Assembly: GCA_963762545.1 (NCBI GenBank)
Contig: CAVXLC010000003.1
Coordinates: 1-64,000, forward strand
DNA length: 64,000 nucleotides
DNA from: JABFSM01 sp963762545
Lineage (GTDB): Bacteria > Gemmatimonadota > Gemmatimonadetes > Gemmatimonadales > GWC2-71-9
Direction of reading: 5' to 3'
The position numbers and the translations under genes are program-made. The notes beneath the pieces were generated by a model. The model made no database searches. It saw nothing but the letters and a program-made list of their open reading frames with translations, and had not been told where the DNA came from. Shown one piece after another: positions 12,297 to 20,452 of this stretch. Within the stretch, counting starts at the first letter, position 1, and each line of letters starts with the position of its first letter.

Positions 12297-14125
12297 ATCG
12301 CAACTCGCGCATCCCCCACCCGGCGAGTGATCCCGGTGCGGTCGGACCACTCCAGAAGCGGGATCAGGAACTTGCGGGAGAGGCCCAGCCGCTCGCGGAG
12401 CAGCGTAGGCGTAACCGGACTGATGGCAGCGAGTTCTCGTATGGTATCGCGAAATCGGTTCAGGCTGGTATTCGAAAAATACCGATCCCGTTCCACCGCA
12501 ATCACCCGTCCCTGTTGCGCCGCGAATCGGAGCCCGGTCAGCAGGTCCGATCCCCCCAATTCCCGTTCCAGTTCGGCAACCGTGGGGGGCGTGAGCCCGG
12601 CTTCCTCCAGGGCGGCGAGTGCCCGCTCCAGCAGGGCGGTGCCGGACCCGAGCCGGGGCACGAAGCCGGGCGTGGCCACCAGTCCCTCGGACAGCGTGAG
12701 CTCGCCCCGCCGGATCAGGCCATCGAGGACGCCGTCGGTCACCTCGGCCGGACCCTTGAGCATGCGCCGCAGGGTCTCGAGGGAGAGCCCCCGCTCGGCG
12801 GGCTCGCGCCGGTGGAAGGCCTCGACCTGGGCCAGCGCGGCTTGTCGCAGGGCCGCGGTTGCCGTCCGGGCGACGAGGCGCCCCCCGACGGTCGAGAGAT
12901 CCTTCCGGGCCGCCGCGATCGCCCGACCCTCCTCCGGAGGCACGCCCAGCAGCAGCGGCAGCTCCGCGCTCGGGACCCCGCCGGGACGGCGCCCCACCAG
13001 CGCGCCGACCCGGTCGCCGGGGTCGGCGGAGGTGAGCGCCTCCGGCCAGACCGCCCGGCGCGGCGGCAGCGGATCGAGAATCCGTCCCCCGCCGATCGTC
13101 GCCACGGGCGAGTAGCTCCGCAGCACGAAGCGGTCGTTCCCCCGCGCCAGCAGCGGCGATTCGAGCGCGAGCCGCGCCACGCCGGTCCCGCCGGGCGGGA
13201 TCTCGCCTCGGGGATACACCCGGCCCAGCACCTCCGCGGTGCCCAGGTGCAGCCGGAGCCTGGCTCGGCGCTTGAGCGGCGGCGCATCGGGCAACAGCTC
13301 GATGGCCACGTCCACGGCGGACGTCGGTTGCCACCACGGCTCGGGCCCGACCAGCGTGTCGCCCCGCCCCACCGCGGTCCGGTCCACACCCACCAGGCCC
13401 ACCGCGGTCCGGGCCCCGGGCCGGCCGGTGTCCACCGCGTGACCGTACGCCTCCAGGGAGCGCACCCGCGCGGTCAGGCCGGACGGCAGGATGGTGACGG
13501 CGTCCCCGATGTGAATGGTGCCCGACCAGGGGGTGCCGGTGATCACGGTGCCGACACCGGCGATGGAGAAGGCGCGGTCGATCGGCATGCGGAAGCCGTC
13601 GGTCGGGGCCTTCCCGCTCGAGCCGGCGGCCACCAGCTCGCGGAGCCGGGCGGACAGCGCCGCGATGCCCTGCCCGGTGACGGCGGACACCACGGCCGGC
13701 GGCTCGAACCCGACCGGCGATGCCTCGAGCCGGCCGGCGACCTCCGCGATCACCAGCTCGAGCCATTCCGGCTCCGCGAGGTCGGCCTTGGTGATCACCG
13801 GAATGCCGCGCGGAATCCGGAGTTGCTCCACGATGGCCAGATGCTCCCAGGTCTGGGGCTGGGGGCCCTGCGCGGCGTCCACCACGAGCAGCACCAGATC
13901 GATCCCCGAGGCGCCCGCCACCATGGTGCGCACGAAGTCTTCGTGGCCGGGCACGTCCACGATGCCGGCGGGCTCGAGCCCGTCGAACACCAGCGGCGCG
14001 AAGTTGAGGTCGATGGTGATGCCGCGGCGGCGCTCCTCGGCGAGCCGGTCCATCGGGCGGCCGGTGAGCGCGCTCACCAGCGCCGACTTGCCGTGATCGA
14101 TGTGGCCGGCGGTCCCGATGATCAT
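12293..14125 (-). CDS. selB: Selenocysteine-specific elongation factor SelB
   Basis: Delivers Sec-tRNA(Sec) to in-frame UGA codons by binding GTP and the SECIS hairpin. Residues 7-14 are GHIDHGKS (G1), with DVPGH at 57-61 and TKAD at 112-115. EF-Tu-like domains 2-3 and the four C-terminal winged-helix repeats follow (ending LRERLGLSRKFLIPLLEWSD). The 610-residue length is right for full SelB. ATG 14125 overlaps the recO stop (ATGA). Its presence predicts selA, selC, selD and selenoproteins elsewhere in the genome; none was identified in this window. Confidence 0.95.
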   Translation of the reverse strand: MIIGTAGHIDHGKSALVSALTGRPMDRLAEERRRGITIDLNFAPLVFDGLEPAGIVDVPGHEDFVRTMVAGASGIDLVLLVVDAAQGPQPQTWEHLAIVEQLRIPRGIPVITKADLAEPEWLELVIAEVAGRLEASPVGFEPPAVVSAVTGQGIAALSARLRELVAAGSSGKAPTDGFRMPIDRAFSIAGVGTVITGTPWSGTIHIGDAVTILPSGLTARVRSLEAYGHAVDTGRPGARTAVGLVGVDRTAVGRGDTLVGPEPWWQPTSAVDVAIELLPDAPPLKRRARLRLHLGTAEVLGRVYPRGEIPPGGTGVARLALESPLLARGNDRFVLRSYSPVATIGGGRILDPLPPRRAVWPEALTSADPGDRVGALVGRRPGGVPSAELPLLLGVPPEEGRAIAAARKDLSTVGGRLVARTATAALRQAALAQVEAFHRREPAERGLSLETLRRMLKGPAEVTDGVLDGLIRRGELTLSEGLVATPGFVPRLGSGTALLERALAALEEAGLTPPTVAELERELGGSDLLTGLRFAAQQGRVIAVERDRYFSNTSLNRFRDTIRELAAISPVTPTLLRERLGLSRKFLIPLLEWSDRTGITRRVGDARVAI

Positions 14126-14883
14126 GCGGCGGTCCAGCTCCGGTCCAGCCAGAAGGCCAGCGCGGGCAGCGCGGCGCCCTCGGCCAGGTGGTGGCGGATG
14201 TAGCGGTCGAGCAGGCGGCGGTGCGACGCCAGGTGCCGGTCGTCGACCGAGGGAAGCTCGGCGTCCGGGTCGAGAAACGCGGTGAGGTCGGCGCGGTCGG
14301 CCGGCTTGAGCTGGGAGCCCACCGTCCCGCGCGCGCACGAGGTGCAGAGCATGCCCCCGTCCTGCGCCGAGAAGCAGGCCGCCGCGTCGTCGGGCAGCGG
14401 AGCGCCGTCCCGGGCGCAGACCGACAGCGACGGGGCGAATCCCAGCACCGCCACCAGCCGCCAGAGCGCGCGGAGCCCGAGCGGTTCCACCGCCGCCTCG
14501 GGCGCCGCCTCCAGCACGGCCAGCGCGTCGCGGAACAGGTCGTAGCTCTCGGGATGCGGGCTCGCCGGAGCGAACCGGAGCATCAGCTCGGACAGGAGCG
14601 AGGCCGCCGCGAACCGGTCCATCCGCGCGCCGAGCCCGGTCCAGACGTGGCGGGGATCGAACTGCGTCAGGGTGTGGAGATCGCCGCTCCGGGCCGGCAG
14701 CAGCGTGGCCTGTCCTTCGCTCAGCAGGTGGAGGGCCGTGCCGAACTTGCTGCGGGGGCGCAGCGCGCCCTTGGCGATCGCGCTCTGCACCCCGAGATCG
14801 CGGGTGGCGAGCCGGGCGATCTTCGACGTCTCACCGTAGCGGATGGTGGTGAGGACGATGGCGGGCGTGGAGATCGGGGGCAT
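14122..14883 (-). CDS. recO: DNA repair protein RecO
   Basis: RecFOR-pathway mediator that helps load RecA on SSB-coated single-stranded DNA. The N-terminal OB fold is visible (TPAIVLTTIRYGETSKIARL, AIAKGALRPRSKFG), followed by the helical domain and a Cys cluster (SVCARDG, ACFSAQDGGMLCTSC) that could bind zinc as in several RecO proteins. Length is 253 residues. ATG 14883 lies 10 bases after the lipoprotein stop, and the recO stop overlaps the selB start, so it is part of the string downstream of the B12 riboswitch. Confidence 0.92.
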   Translation of the reverse strand: MPPISTPAIVLTTIRYGETSKIARLATRDLGVQSAIAKGALRPRSKFGTALHLLSEGQATLLPARSGDLHTLTQFDPRHVWTGLGARMDRFAAASLLSELMLRFAPASPHPESYDLFRDALAVLEAAPEAAVEPLGLRALWRLVAVLGFAPSLSVCARDGAPLPDDAAACFSAQDGGMLCTSCARGTVGSQLKPADRADLTAFLDPDAELPSVDDRHLASHRRLLDRYIRHHLAEGAALPALAFWLDRSWTAA

Positions 14884-14893
14884 CGCCCCGGGC

Positions 14894-15977
14894 TCACGGC
14901 GGCGGCGGGAGGCTGACGACGGCGGCGTCGGCCGAGCATGGCCCCGCCGGCACCACCCGCGCCTCGGTGAGATCCGGGCGAAAGACCCGGAGCCGCCCGC
15001 GGTAGCCGGGAGCGCAGGTTCCCGATTCGACCGCGTAGACCAGGGCGCTGGCATCCACCGCCGCCGCGACCCCGTTCACCAGGGGAATCCCCGCGCCCGC
15101 GCCGCGCACCACCCGGCGGGTGCGGGTGTTGAATTCCATGAGGCCCTGTTCCGCCGAGGTGATGAAGAGCCGCTCGCGCCCGTCGCTCGCCATCCGGCCG
15201 GGGAGGACGCCGAACCCGCCGAAGCTGCCGACCTCCTGGCGCAGCACCGGATCCACGATGCTGAGCCGGCCCGGTTCGCTGCCGCCGGGCCCCGCGTTCA
15301 TGACGTAGATCAAGCCGTCGGGGCCCACCAGGATCGCCGAGGCATTCCCCGGTCCGGGGAGCGCGATCGAGTCCAGCACGATGTTGCGTTCCGGATCGAG
15401 CACGGTGAGCCAGCTCGGCCCCTGGACGCACGGCAGCGGGCCGGCGCAGGCGGCCTCGAGGTTCGCGTTGGCGACGTAGACCCGCCCCCGGGTGACGGTG
15501 ACCGCGCTGGGCGCGCGGCCCACCGCGACGCTCACCGTGTCTCCGGTCCGCAAGTTGAGCCGGGTGGCGCGGTCGTTCAGCGGATTGGTGATGTACGCGA
15601 GCGTATCGTTGACGAACGCGGCGCCGCCGGCGCCTCCGCCCGCGGCCAGCGGGTACACCAGCACCGAGCCGGCCGCGGAGAGATCCACCACCGCCACGCT
15701 GCTGCCCGCACCGCTGGTGACCAGCCCCGCGCTGTTCCGGGCCGCGAGCGCCAGCGGAGGGCCGCCGATGCTTCCCAGCAGAATCTGCCGCGGGGTATCC
15801 AGATCGGAGAGCGGAAAGACCGACAGGGTGCGCGTCGCCGGCATTGAGGACGACGAGATTTTCCTGGGACAGCGGGGTCGAGGGCGTCGTGGCCGCGCAG
15901 CCCGCGGCGGCCGCCGCCGCCAGCAGTGGAGCGCCCAGACGCCACACCCGGTTTGGTCTCCTGCATCGGTCCCGCAT
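14894..15977 (-). CDS. Beta-propeller lipoprotein, BtuG/YncE-like, in the cobalamin uptake operon, one frameshift
   Basis: The N-terminus has a lipobox (LLAAAAAAGC), so the protein should be lipid-anchored. Repeated short beta-strand modules follow: SVFPLSDLDTPRQILLG, VAVGRAPSAVTVTRGRVYVA, SAILVGPDGLIYVMNAG, GVLPGRMASDGRERLFITSA. These resemble the YncE/YVTN six- or seven-bladed propellers. Two Cys pairs may form disulfides (ACAGPLPC; GTCAPGYR with GPCSAD). A frameshift near 15840 splits the first 45 residues from the rest; repaired length is about 360. It starts 10 bases after btuD. The Bacteroidota lipoprotein BtuG, which captures cobalamin at the cell surface, has this same architecture, so a B12-binding role is inferred, not shown. 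Confidence 0.62.
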
Positions 15978-15987
15978 GGCTTCGAAG

Positions 15988-16779
15988 TTAACGAGGCTGG
16001 CCGGCATCCCGCCTCTCGGGAACGACGTGGGGGGCACCCTCGAGAGCGACCACGCCAACCGGCCAGCGGAACACGCTGGACAGCAATTCCGGCCGCATCA
16101 CCTGGGCGGGAGTCCCGGCCGCGGCCACCCGGCCGCCTTCCAGCAGGACCATGCGGCCGGCATAGCGCGCCGCGAGGTTGAGATGGTGGGTGACCACCAG
16201 CGCCGACAGGCCTTCCGCGACGAGCTGGGCCACCAGCTCGAAGAGCTCCATTTCGTGCCCCAGGTCCAGCGAGGCGGTCGGCTCGTCCAGGACCAGCAGC
16301 GCCGGCTCCTGGGCGAGCGCCCGGGCGATCCGGACCCGCTGCCATTCGCCGCCGGACAGGGTCTCCACGGTGCGGCGGCGGAAGGCGGTGATGTCGCAGC
16401 GCTCCAGCGCCCGGGTCACCGCGCGGCGATCCTCGTCGGTCATTGGACTGAGCGGCCCCAGCCGCGCGTAGCGGCCGAACCCCACCATCTCCTCCACCCG
16501 CCACGAGAAGGGTGTATCCTCGCGCTGGGGCACCAGCGCGATGCGCTGCGCCAGCTCGGGCCGGCTCCACTCCCCGATGGGCCGCTGATCCAGCGTCACC
16601 GTGCCGCCGGCGAGGGGCACCAGTCCCAGCAGGCCGTGCACCAGCGAGGTCTTGCCGCAGCCGTTGGGCCCGACCAGCGCCACCAGCTCGCCCGGTCCGA
16701 TGGTCAGATCCACGCCGCGCACCGCCGGCTCCGCCGCGCCCCGGTAGCGCACCTGGACGGCCTTCGCCGCGAGGATCAT
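15988..16779 (-). CDS. btuD: ABC transporter ATPase of cobalamin/Fe-siderophore type (BtuD)
   Basis: Energises import through the BtuC-like permease. The 263 residues contain Walker A GPNGCGKT (37-44), Q-loop VPQREDTP, signature LSGGEWQRVRIARALA (141-156), Walker B LLVLDEPTASLD and H-loop VVTHHL. ATG 16779 overlaps the permease stop (ATGA). The family also serves siderophores and heme; the cobalamin riboswitch ahead of the operon makes B12 the likely substrate. Confidence 0.88.
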   Translation of the reverse strand: MILAAKAVQVRYRGAAEPAVRGVDLTIGPGELVALVGPNGCGKTSLVHGLLGLVPLAGGTVTLDQRPIGEWSRPELAQRIALVPQREDTPFSWRVEEMVGFGRYARLGPLSPMTDEDRRAVTRALERCDITAFRRRTVETLSGGEWQRVRIARALAQEPALLVLDEPTASLDLGHEMELFELVAQLVAEGLSALVVTHHLNLAARYAGRMVLLEGGRVAAAGTPAQVMRPELLSSVFRWPVGVVALEGAPHVVPERRDAGQPR

Positions 16780-17744
16780 CGCAGCGACCTCCGCAGCAGC
16801 ACGGCAAAGAGCGGCACGCCCACCAGGGCGGTCACCACGCCCACCGGCAGCTCGATGGGCCGGACCACCGTGCGCGCCACCGCGTCGGCCAGCACCAGGA
16901 AGCCGCCGCTGCCCAGGAAGACCGCGGGGAGGAGCCGCCGGTGCCCCGGGCCGAGCAGGCCGCGGAGCGCGTGGGGCGCCACCAGGCCCACGAACCCGAC
17001 GACGCCGCAGACCGCGACGCTCGCGGCGGTGAGGAGCGACGTGGCGATGTACACCAGCCGCCGCGCGCGCGGGGCGTCGAGCCCCAGCGACTGGGCCGTC
17101 TCGCCGCCCAGCGACAGCAGGTCGAGCGAGCGCGCCGCCGCGAACAGCGCCAGCAGCGGAAGCCCGGCATAGGCGGAGAACACCGCCAGGGTTCGCCAGG
17201 AGGCGCCCGAGAATCCGCCCAGCAGCCACAGGAACACGTTGCGAAGCTGCTCGGCCGGCGAGAGGGTGAGGACCGCGCTGATCAGCGCGCCGGTGAACGC
17301 GCTCACCACCACGCCGGCCAGGACCAGGACGTGCGGGTCGAGCCGCCGTCCCGCCACGGTGCTGAGCCGGTAGACCAGGGCCACCGCGCCGATGCCGCCG
17401 GCGAACGCCGCCGCCGGAATGCCCCAGGCGCCGCCGAGACCCAGCGCGATGGCCACCACCGCCGCGACGCCGGCCCCGCCGGAAATCCCCAGGAGGTAGG
17501 GATCGGCGAGCGGATTCCGCACCAGGGCCTGGAGCGCCGCACCGGTGACGCCGAGGCAGCCGCCCACGGTGAACGCCAGCAGGACCCGCGGGAGGCGGAT
17601 GTCGCGGACGATGGCGGCGGCGGGCGCATCGGGGGACCCCAGCGCGGCGAGCAGCGCCTGGAGCGAGACCGGCGTGGCGCCGATCGCGAGCCCGATGAAG
17701 CACGCGGCCAGCGCCACGAGGGCGATGCCGGCGATGGCCTTCAT
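16776..17744 (-). CDS. btuC: FecCD-family permease, BtuC-like
   Basis: Inner-membrane subunit of a type II ABC importer, 322 residues with about ten hydrophobic helices. Family blocks are RLPRVLLAFTVGGCLGVTGA, LVRNPLADPYLLGISGGAG, GVVGFVGLVAPHALRGLLG (the ATPase-coupling loop region) and the C-terminal PIELPVGVVTALVGVPLF. The ATG overlaps the btuF stop. Substrate is assigned from the riboswitch and neighbouring genes. Confidence 0.9.
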   Translation of the reverse strand: MKAIAGIALVALAACFIGLAIGATPVSLQALLAALGSPDAPAAAIVRDIRLPRVLLAFTVGGCLGVTGAALQALVRNPLADPYLLGISGGAGVAAVVAIALGLGGAWGIPAAAFAGGIGAVALVYRLSTVAGRRLDPHVLVLAGVVVSAFTGALISAVLTLSPAEQLRNVFLWLLGGFSGASWRTLAVFSAYAGLPLLALFAAARSLDLLSLGGETAQSLGLDAPRARRLVYIATSLLTAASVAVCGVVGFVGLVAPHALRGLLGPGHRRLLPAVFLGSGGFLVLADAVARTVVRPIELPVGVVTALVGVPLFAVLLRRSLR

Positions 17745-18619
17745 CGGGACAGCGAATCCAGCGCCGCGGCCAGCTGGCGCACCGCGCTGCCGATCCGCGG
17801 GCTGGGCCGGTTGAACTCGCTGCCGCGCACCCGCAGGAATCGCCGCTCCCGCACCGCCCTCACCACCTGCCACTCGGGGCGGCCCGCGATCGCCGGCTCG
17901 CCGTCGGTGGACACCAGGATGAAATCGGGGTCGCGCGCCGCCACCGCTTCGATCGAGACCGGTGCCGAGGAGGTGGCCAGATCGTCGAAGACGTTGCGCG
18001 CGCCGGCGTGCTCGACGATTTCCGAGAGGAAGCTCCCCCGCCCCAGCGTCATGGCGGGACGGTCCCAGGCCAGGATGAAGACGGAGGGACGGCGGGACGA
18101 CGGGAGGACGGGAGGACGGGAGGCCGCCGCGAGGTCGCGCCGGGTGCGCGCCACCAGCGATTCGGCCGCCTCGCGCCGCGACAGCGCCGCGCCCAGCAGC
18201 CGGGCGATCCGGTCGAAGTCCTCCATCCGGTCGGTGGCCAGCTCCAGCGTCGGGATGCCGAGCCCGCGGAAGCGTTCCGCCGCGGCGCGATTGGCGCCCG
18301 ACTTGTACAGCAGCACCAGGTCGGGTTTGGCGGCGACGACCGCCTCGACGTTGGGGTCGATGCCGTTCCCGAGGTCGGGGACCGCGGCGGCCGCGGCGGG
18401 ATAGTCGCACCAGGTGGTGCGCCCCACCAGCGTCCCGCCCGCGCCCAGCGCGAAGACCAGCTCGGTGGTGGCGGGCACCAGCGACACGACCCGGGCGGGC
18501 GGTGCCGCCAGGGACACCGGCACGCCGGCGTCGTCGACCAGCGGGCCGGTGGCGGACGGCGGGGCCTGCTGGCAACCGGGAATGCAAAGCAGCGCGAGCG
18601 CGCGGAAGACGCGAGGCAC
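17741..18619 (-). CDS. btuF: Cobalamin substrate-binding lipoprotein, BtuF-like
   Basis: Captures cobalamin and feeds the BtuC permease. GTG 18619 is preferred: it follows a GGAGGG ribosome site by 5 bases and gives a short lipoprotein signal ending LLCIPGC. Two lobes of the TroA/BtuF fold are recognisable (ARVVSLVPATTELVFALGAG, LGNGIDPNVEAVVAAKPDLV, LGRGSFLSEIVEHAGARNVF, SIEAVAARDPDFILVSTDG). Length is 292 residues. A longer open frame upstream runs into the riboswitch and is not coding. Expression should be repressed by adenosylcobalamin. Confidence 0.88.
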   Translation of the reverse strand: MPRVFRALALLCIPGCQQAPPSATGPLVDDAGVPVSLAAPPARVVSLVPATTELVFALGAGGTLVGRTTWCDYPAAAAAVPDLGNGIDPNVEAVVAAKPDLVLLYKSGANRAAAERFRGLGIPTLELATDRMEDFDRIARLLGAALSRREAAESLVARTRRDLAAASRPPVLPSSRRPSVFILAWDRPAMTLGRGSFLSEIVEHAGARNVFDDLATSSAPVSIEAVAARDPDFILVSTDGEPAIAGRPEWQVVRAVRERRFLRVRGSEFNRPSPRIGSAVRQLAAALDSLSR

Positions 18620-18624
18620 CCTGA

Positions 18625-18638
18625 CCCTCCCCCGAGGG
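18625..18638 (-). promoter_or_regulatory. Hairpin burying the btuF ribosome-binding site
   Basis: On the minus-strand transcript CCCTC pairs with GAGGG around a GGGG loop, and the 3' arm contains the GGAGGG ribosome site of btuF. Placed between the riboswitch and the GTG, it is a ready expression platform for translational control: ligand binding would let this helix form and hide the site. Confidence 0.55.
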
Positions 18639-18657
18639 AACAGCGGGTGACACGACC

Positions 18658-18785
18658 GCGGAGGTCTCCTGGCTTGGGGCTCCCGCTCGCCTTCCCGGTT
18701 TCCCAGTGGCGTGGTGAGCGGGGGATGAAGCGCCCCTGACAGTGGCGGGGCCGCGCCGGATTTGCACCGGCTTCCGAGCATCCGC
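18658..18785 (-). promoter_or_regulatory. Cobalamin riboswitch (aptamer)
   Basis: Read on the minus strand, the leader contains the conserved core GGTGCAAATCCGGCGCGG, then CCCGCCACTGT, and the B12 box AGCCAGGAGACCTCCGC. The closing P1 helix is GCGGA (18781-18785) with TCCGC (18658-18662). Order and spacing (about 128 bases) match adenosylcobalamin riboswitches. The 3' end of the box reads CTCCG rather than the usual CTGCC, compensated by pairing in P1. It precedes btuF-btuC-btuD-propeller-recO-selB. This also explains the otherwise gene-free stretch 18620-18807. Confidence 0.93.
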
Positions 18786-18807
18786 GTCGTGATATGGACC
18801 GGCGAAG

Positions 18808-19938
18808 TTAGGAGCGGGGGCCCCGCCGAGCAAGAGCGGACGACAGCAGCGCCAGCAACCGGGCGCGCTCGGCCTGATAGCGGACCCACTCGTCGGGCGG
18901 GGTCTCGGCTTCGCGCCCCTGGTAGCGCTGGTCGAGCCGGGCGATGCCATCGGAGAGAAACGCGGGATCGGGAAGCACCGCCCGGGCCGGCGCCCGGCGG
19001 CGCCGCTTGACGATGACGAAGGCGAGCAGCGCAAACGCCGCCCCGATCGTGATCACCAGCAGCGCCAGGAGCTGGCGGGACGAGAGCGCCGCCGCGGGGA
19101 GGACGATCTCCACGTCTCCCGGCTGCCGGTGGATGCCCGCCCAGCGCCGGAAGGCGCGGCCGTCCAGCATCTGGCTGTCGGCCGCGGCGAAGCCGCTCGT
19201 GGCGACGCGCCCGCCGCGCTCCTCCACCATGACGAACACCGAATCCTCCACCCGCTCGGCGGGGACCAGGAACCGCCGCAGCGTGCCGGGAATCCGGTAC
19301 TGGAGCATCAGCTCCTTGTCGCCCGGGGACAGCGGGGCAAAGACCAGCACGCTGTCCTGCCGGAACACCAGCGCCTCCGGAGAGAACTGGCTCATCCGGT
19401 TGTCGGCCAGCTCGACGTTCTGGGCCTCGGGAGGCAGCGGCGTGCCCCAGGCCCCGTGGAGCGTATCCGGTGCCACCCGGGTCAGCTGGCCGGGATTCGA
19501 CAGCACGAACCAGTCGAGCACCGTGCGGGTGCCCGATTCGTCGGCCGCGCTCACCAGGATGGTGCGTTGCTTGACCAGCACCGGCGCGGTGCTCGAGGTG
19601 TCCGCCACGATCACCACCACCGCGGTATCGGGCCGGGCGGGATTGGTCGCGACCGGCTGGGAGAAGTACTCGATGCCGCCGTAGCGCGCGCTGAGCAGGT
19701 AGGCGGCCGTGGTGTCGGCCGCGAAGCGGAAGGAGAAGCGGCCTCCGGGGCCGGCCGTCGCGGTGTCGATGGGACCCTGGGCCCGTTGCCCCACCTGGTG
19801 CAGCACCACCGCGATGCCGCCGACCGGAAGGGTGTCCGATCCGGCCACGCGCACCACCCGCCCCGCCACCCGGCTCTGGGCCTGCGCGGCGAGCGGCGCC
19901 GCGGCCAGGAGCGCCAGGGCGATCCGGGACGCGACCAT
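18808..19938 (-). CDS. Secreted, C-terminally membrane-anchored hypothetical protein
   Basis: 376 residues with a Sec signal (ALLAAAPLAAQ, ATG 19938). A carboxypeptidase-regulatory-like beta domain follows (VAGRVVRVAGSDTLPVGGIA, GPGGRFSFRF). After an unrecognised beta-rich region there is one TM helix (LLALLVITIGAAFALLAFVI) near residue 300, a basic stop-transfer KRRRR, and a cytoplasmic tail of about 60 residues. The topology is that of a protein exposed outside the inner membrane. It starts 7 bases after the nuclease-family gene and ends 23 bases before the riboswitch, so it ends that operon. No function is assigned. Confidence 0.75.
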   Translation of the reverse strand: MVASRIALALLAAAPLAAQAQSRVAGRVVRVAGSDTLPVGGIAVVLHQVGQRAQGPIDTATAGPGGRFSFRFAADTTAAYLLSARYGGIEYFSQPVATNPARPDTAVVVIVADTSSTAPVLVKQRTILVSAADESGTRTVLDWFVLSNPGQLTRVAPDTLHGAWGTPLPPEAQNVELADNRMSQFSPEALVFRQDSVLVFAPLSPGDKELMLQYRIPGTLRRFLVPAERVEDSVFVMVEERGGRVATSGFAAADSQMLDGRAFRRWAGIHRQPGDVEIVLPAAALSSRQLLALLVITIGAAFALLAFVIVKRRRRAPARAVLPDPAFLSDGIARLDQRYQGREAETPPDEWVRYQAERARLLALLSSALARRGPRS

Positions 19939-19945
19939 CACCGGC

Positions 19946-20437
19946 TCACGGCTGGAATCGTCCCAGGTCCTCGGGATCGAGCTTGGAGAGAAACCGCTTG
20001 AGCGCGTCGGGATCGGCGCCCGGTTCCGGCGCGGGCGCCTCGGCGTCGGGCGCGCTCCGGTCCAGGAGGTCTTCGTTGCTGAAGATGGGGGCGTGCATCC
20101 GGAGCGCCAGGGCGATGCTGTCCGAGGGCCGGGCATCCACTTCGAACACCTGGCCATCCCGGTAGATCAGCAGCTCGGCGACGTAGGTGTTCTCGTGCAG
20201 GCTGGAAATCACCACCCGCCTGAGCTCACCGCCCAGCCCGGTCACCAGCAGCTTCATGAGATCGTGGGAGAGCGGCCGCTCCGGCTTGACCCCCTGGAGC
20301 TCCATCGCGATGGCGTTGGCTTCGGGCGCGCCGATCCAGATCGGCAGGGTGCGCTCGCCCGCTTCCTCCTTGAGCACCACCACCGGCGTGTTGGAGGTAC
20401 GGTCGAGCCCGAGGTGGGCCACCTTCATGCGCACCAT
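19946..20437 (-). CDS. Bifunctional nuclease family protein (DUF151)
   Basis: 163 residues. The BFN_dom block is clear: VVLKEEAGERTLPIWIGAPE, ANAIAMELQGV, RPLSHDLMKLLVTGLGGELR and YRDGQVFEVDARPSDSIALA. The C-terminal 35 residues are acidic and Pro/Ala-rich and not part of the domain. Plant homologues have both RNase and DNase activity; the bacterial role is poorly known. It is 15 bases after metK. Confidence 0.88.
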   Translation of the reverse strand: MVRMKVAHLGLDRTSNTPVVVLKEEAGERTLPIWIGAPEANAIAMELQGVKPERPLSHDLMKLLVTGLGGELRRVVISSLHENTYVAELLIYRDGQVFEVDARPSDSIALALRMHAPIFSNEDLLDRSAPDAEAPAPEPGADPDALKRFLSKLDPEDLGRFQP

Positions 20438-20452
20438 CGGCCCGGTCCCCTC

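Noticed and set aside
12293..14125. A selenoprotein gene near selB
   Set aside because: None of the broken genes in the window continues in the same frame through a TGA at a Cys-like catalytic position; all breaks are frame changes.
18620..18889. N-terminal extension of btuF in the long open frame
   Set aside because: The stretch is the riboswitch; the lipoprotein signal and ribosome site start at 18619.
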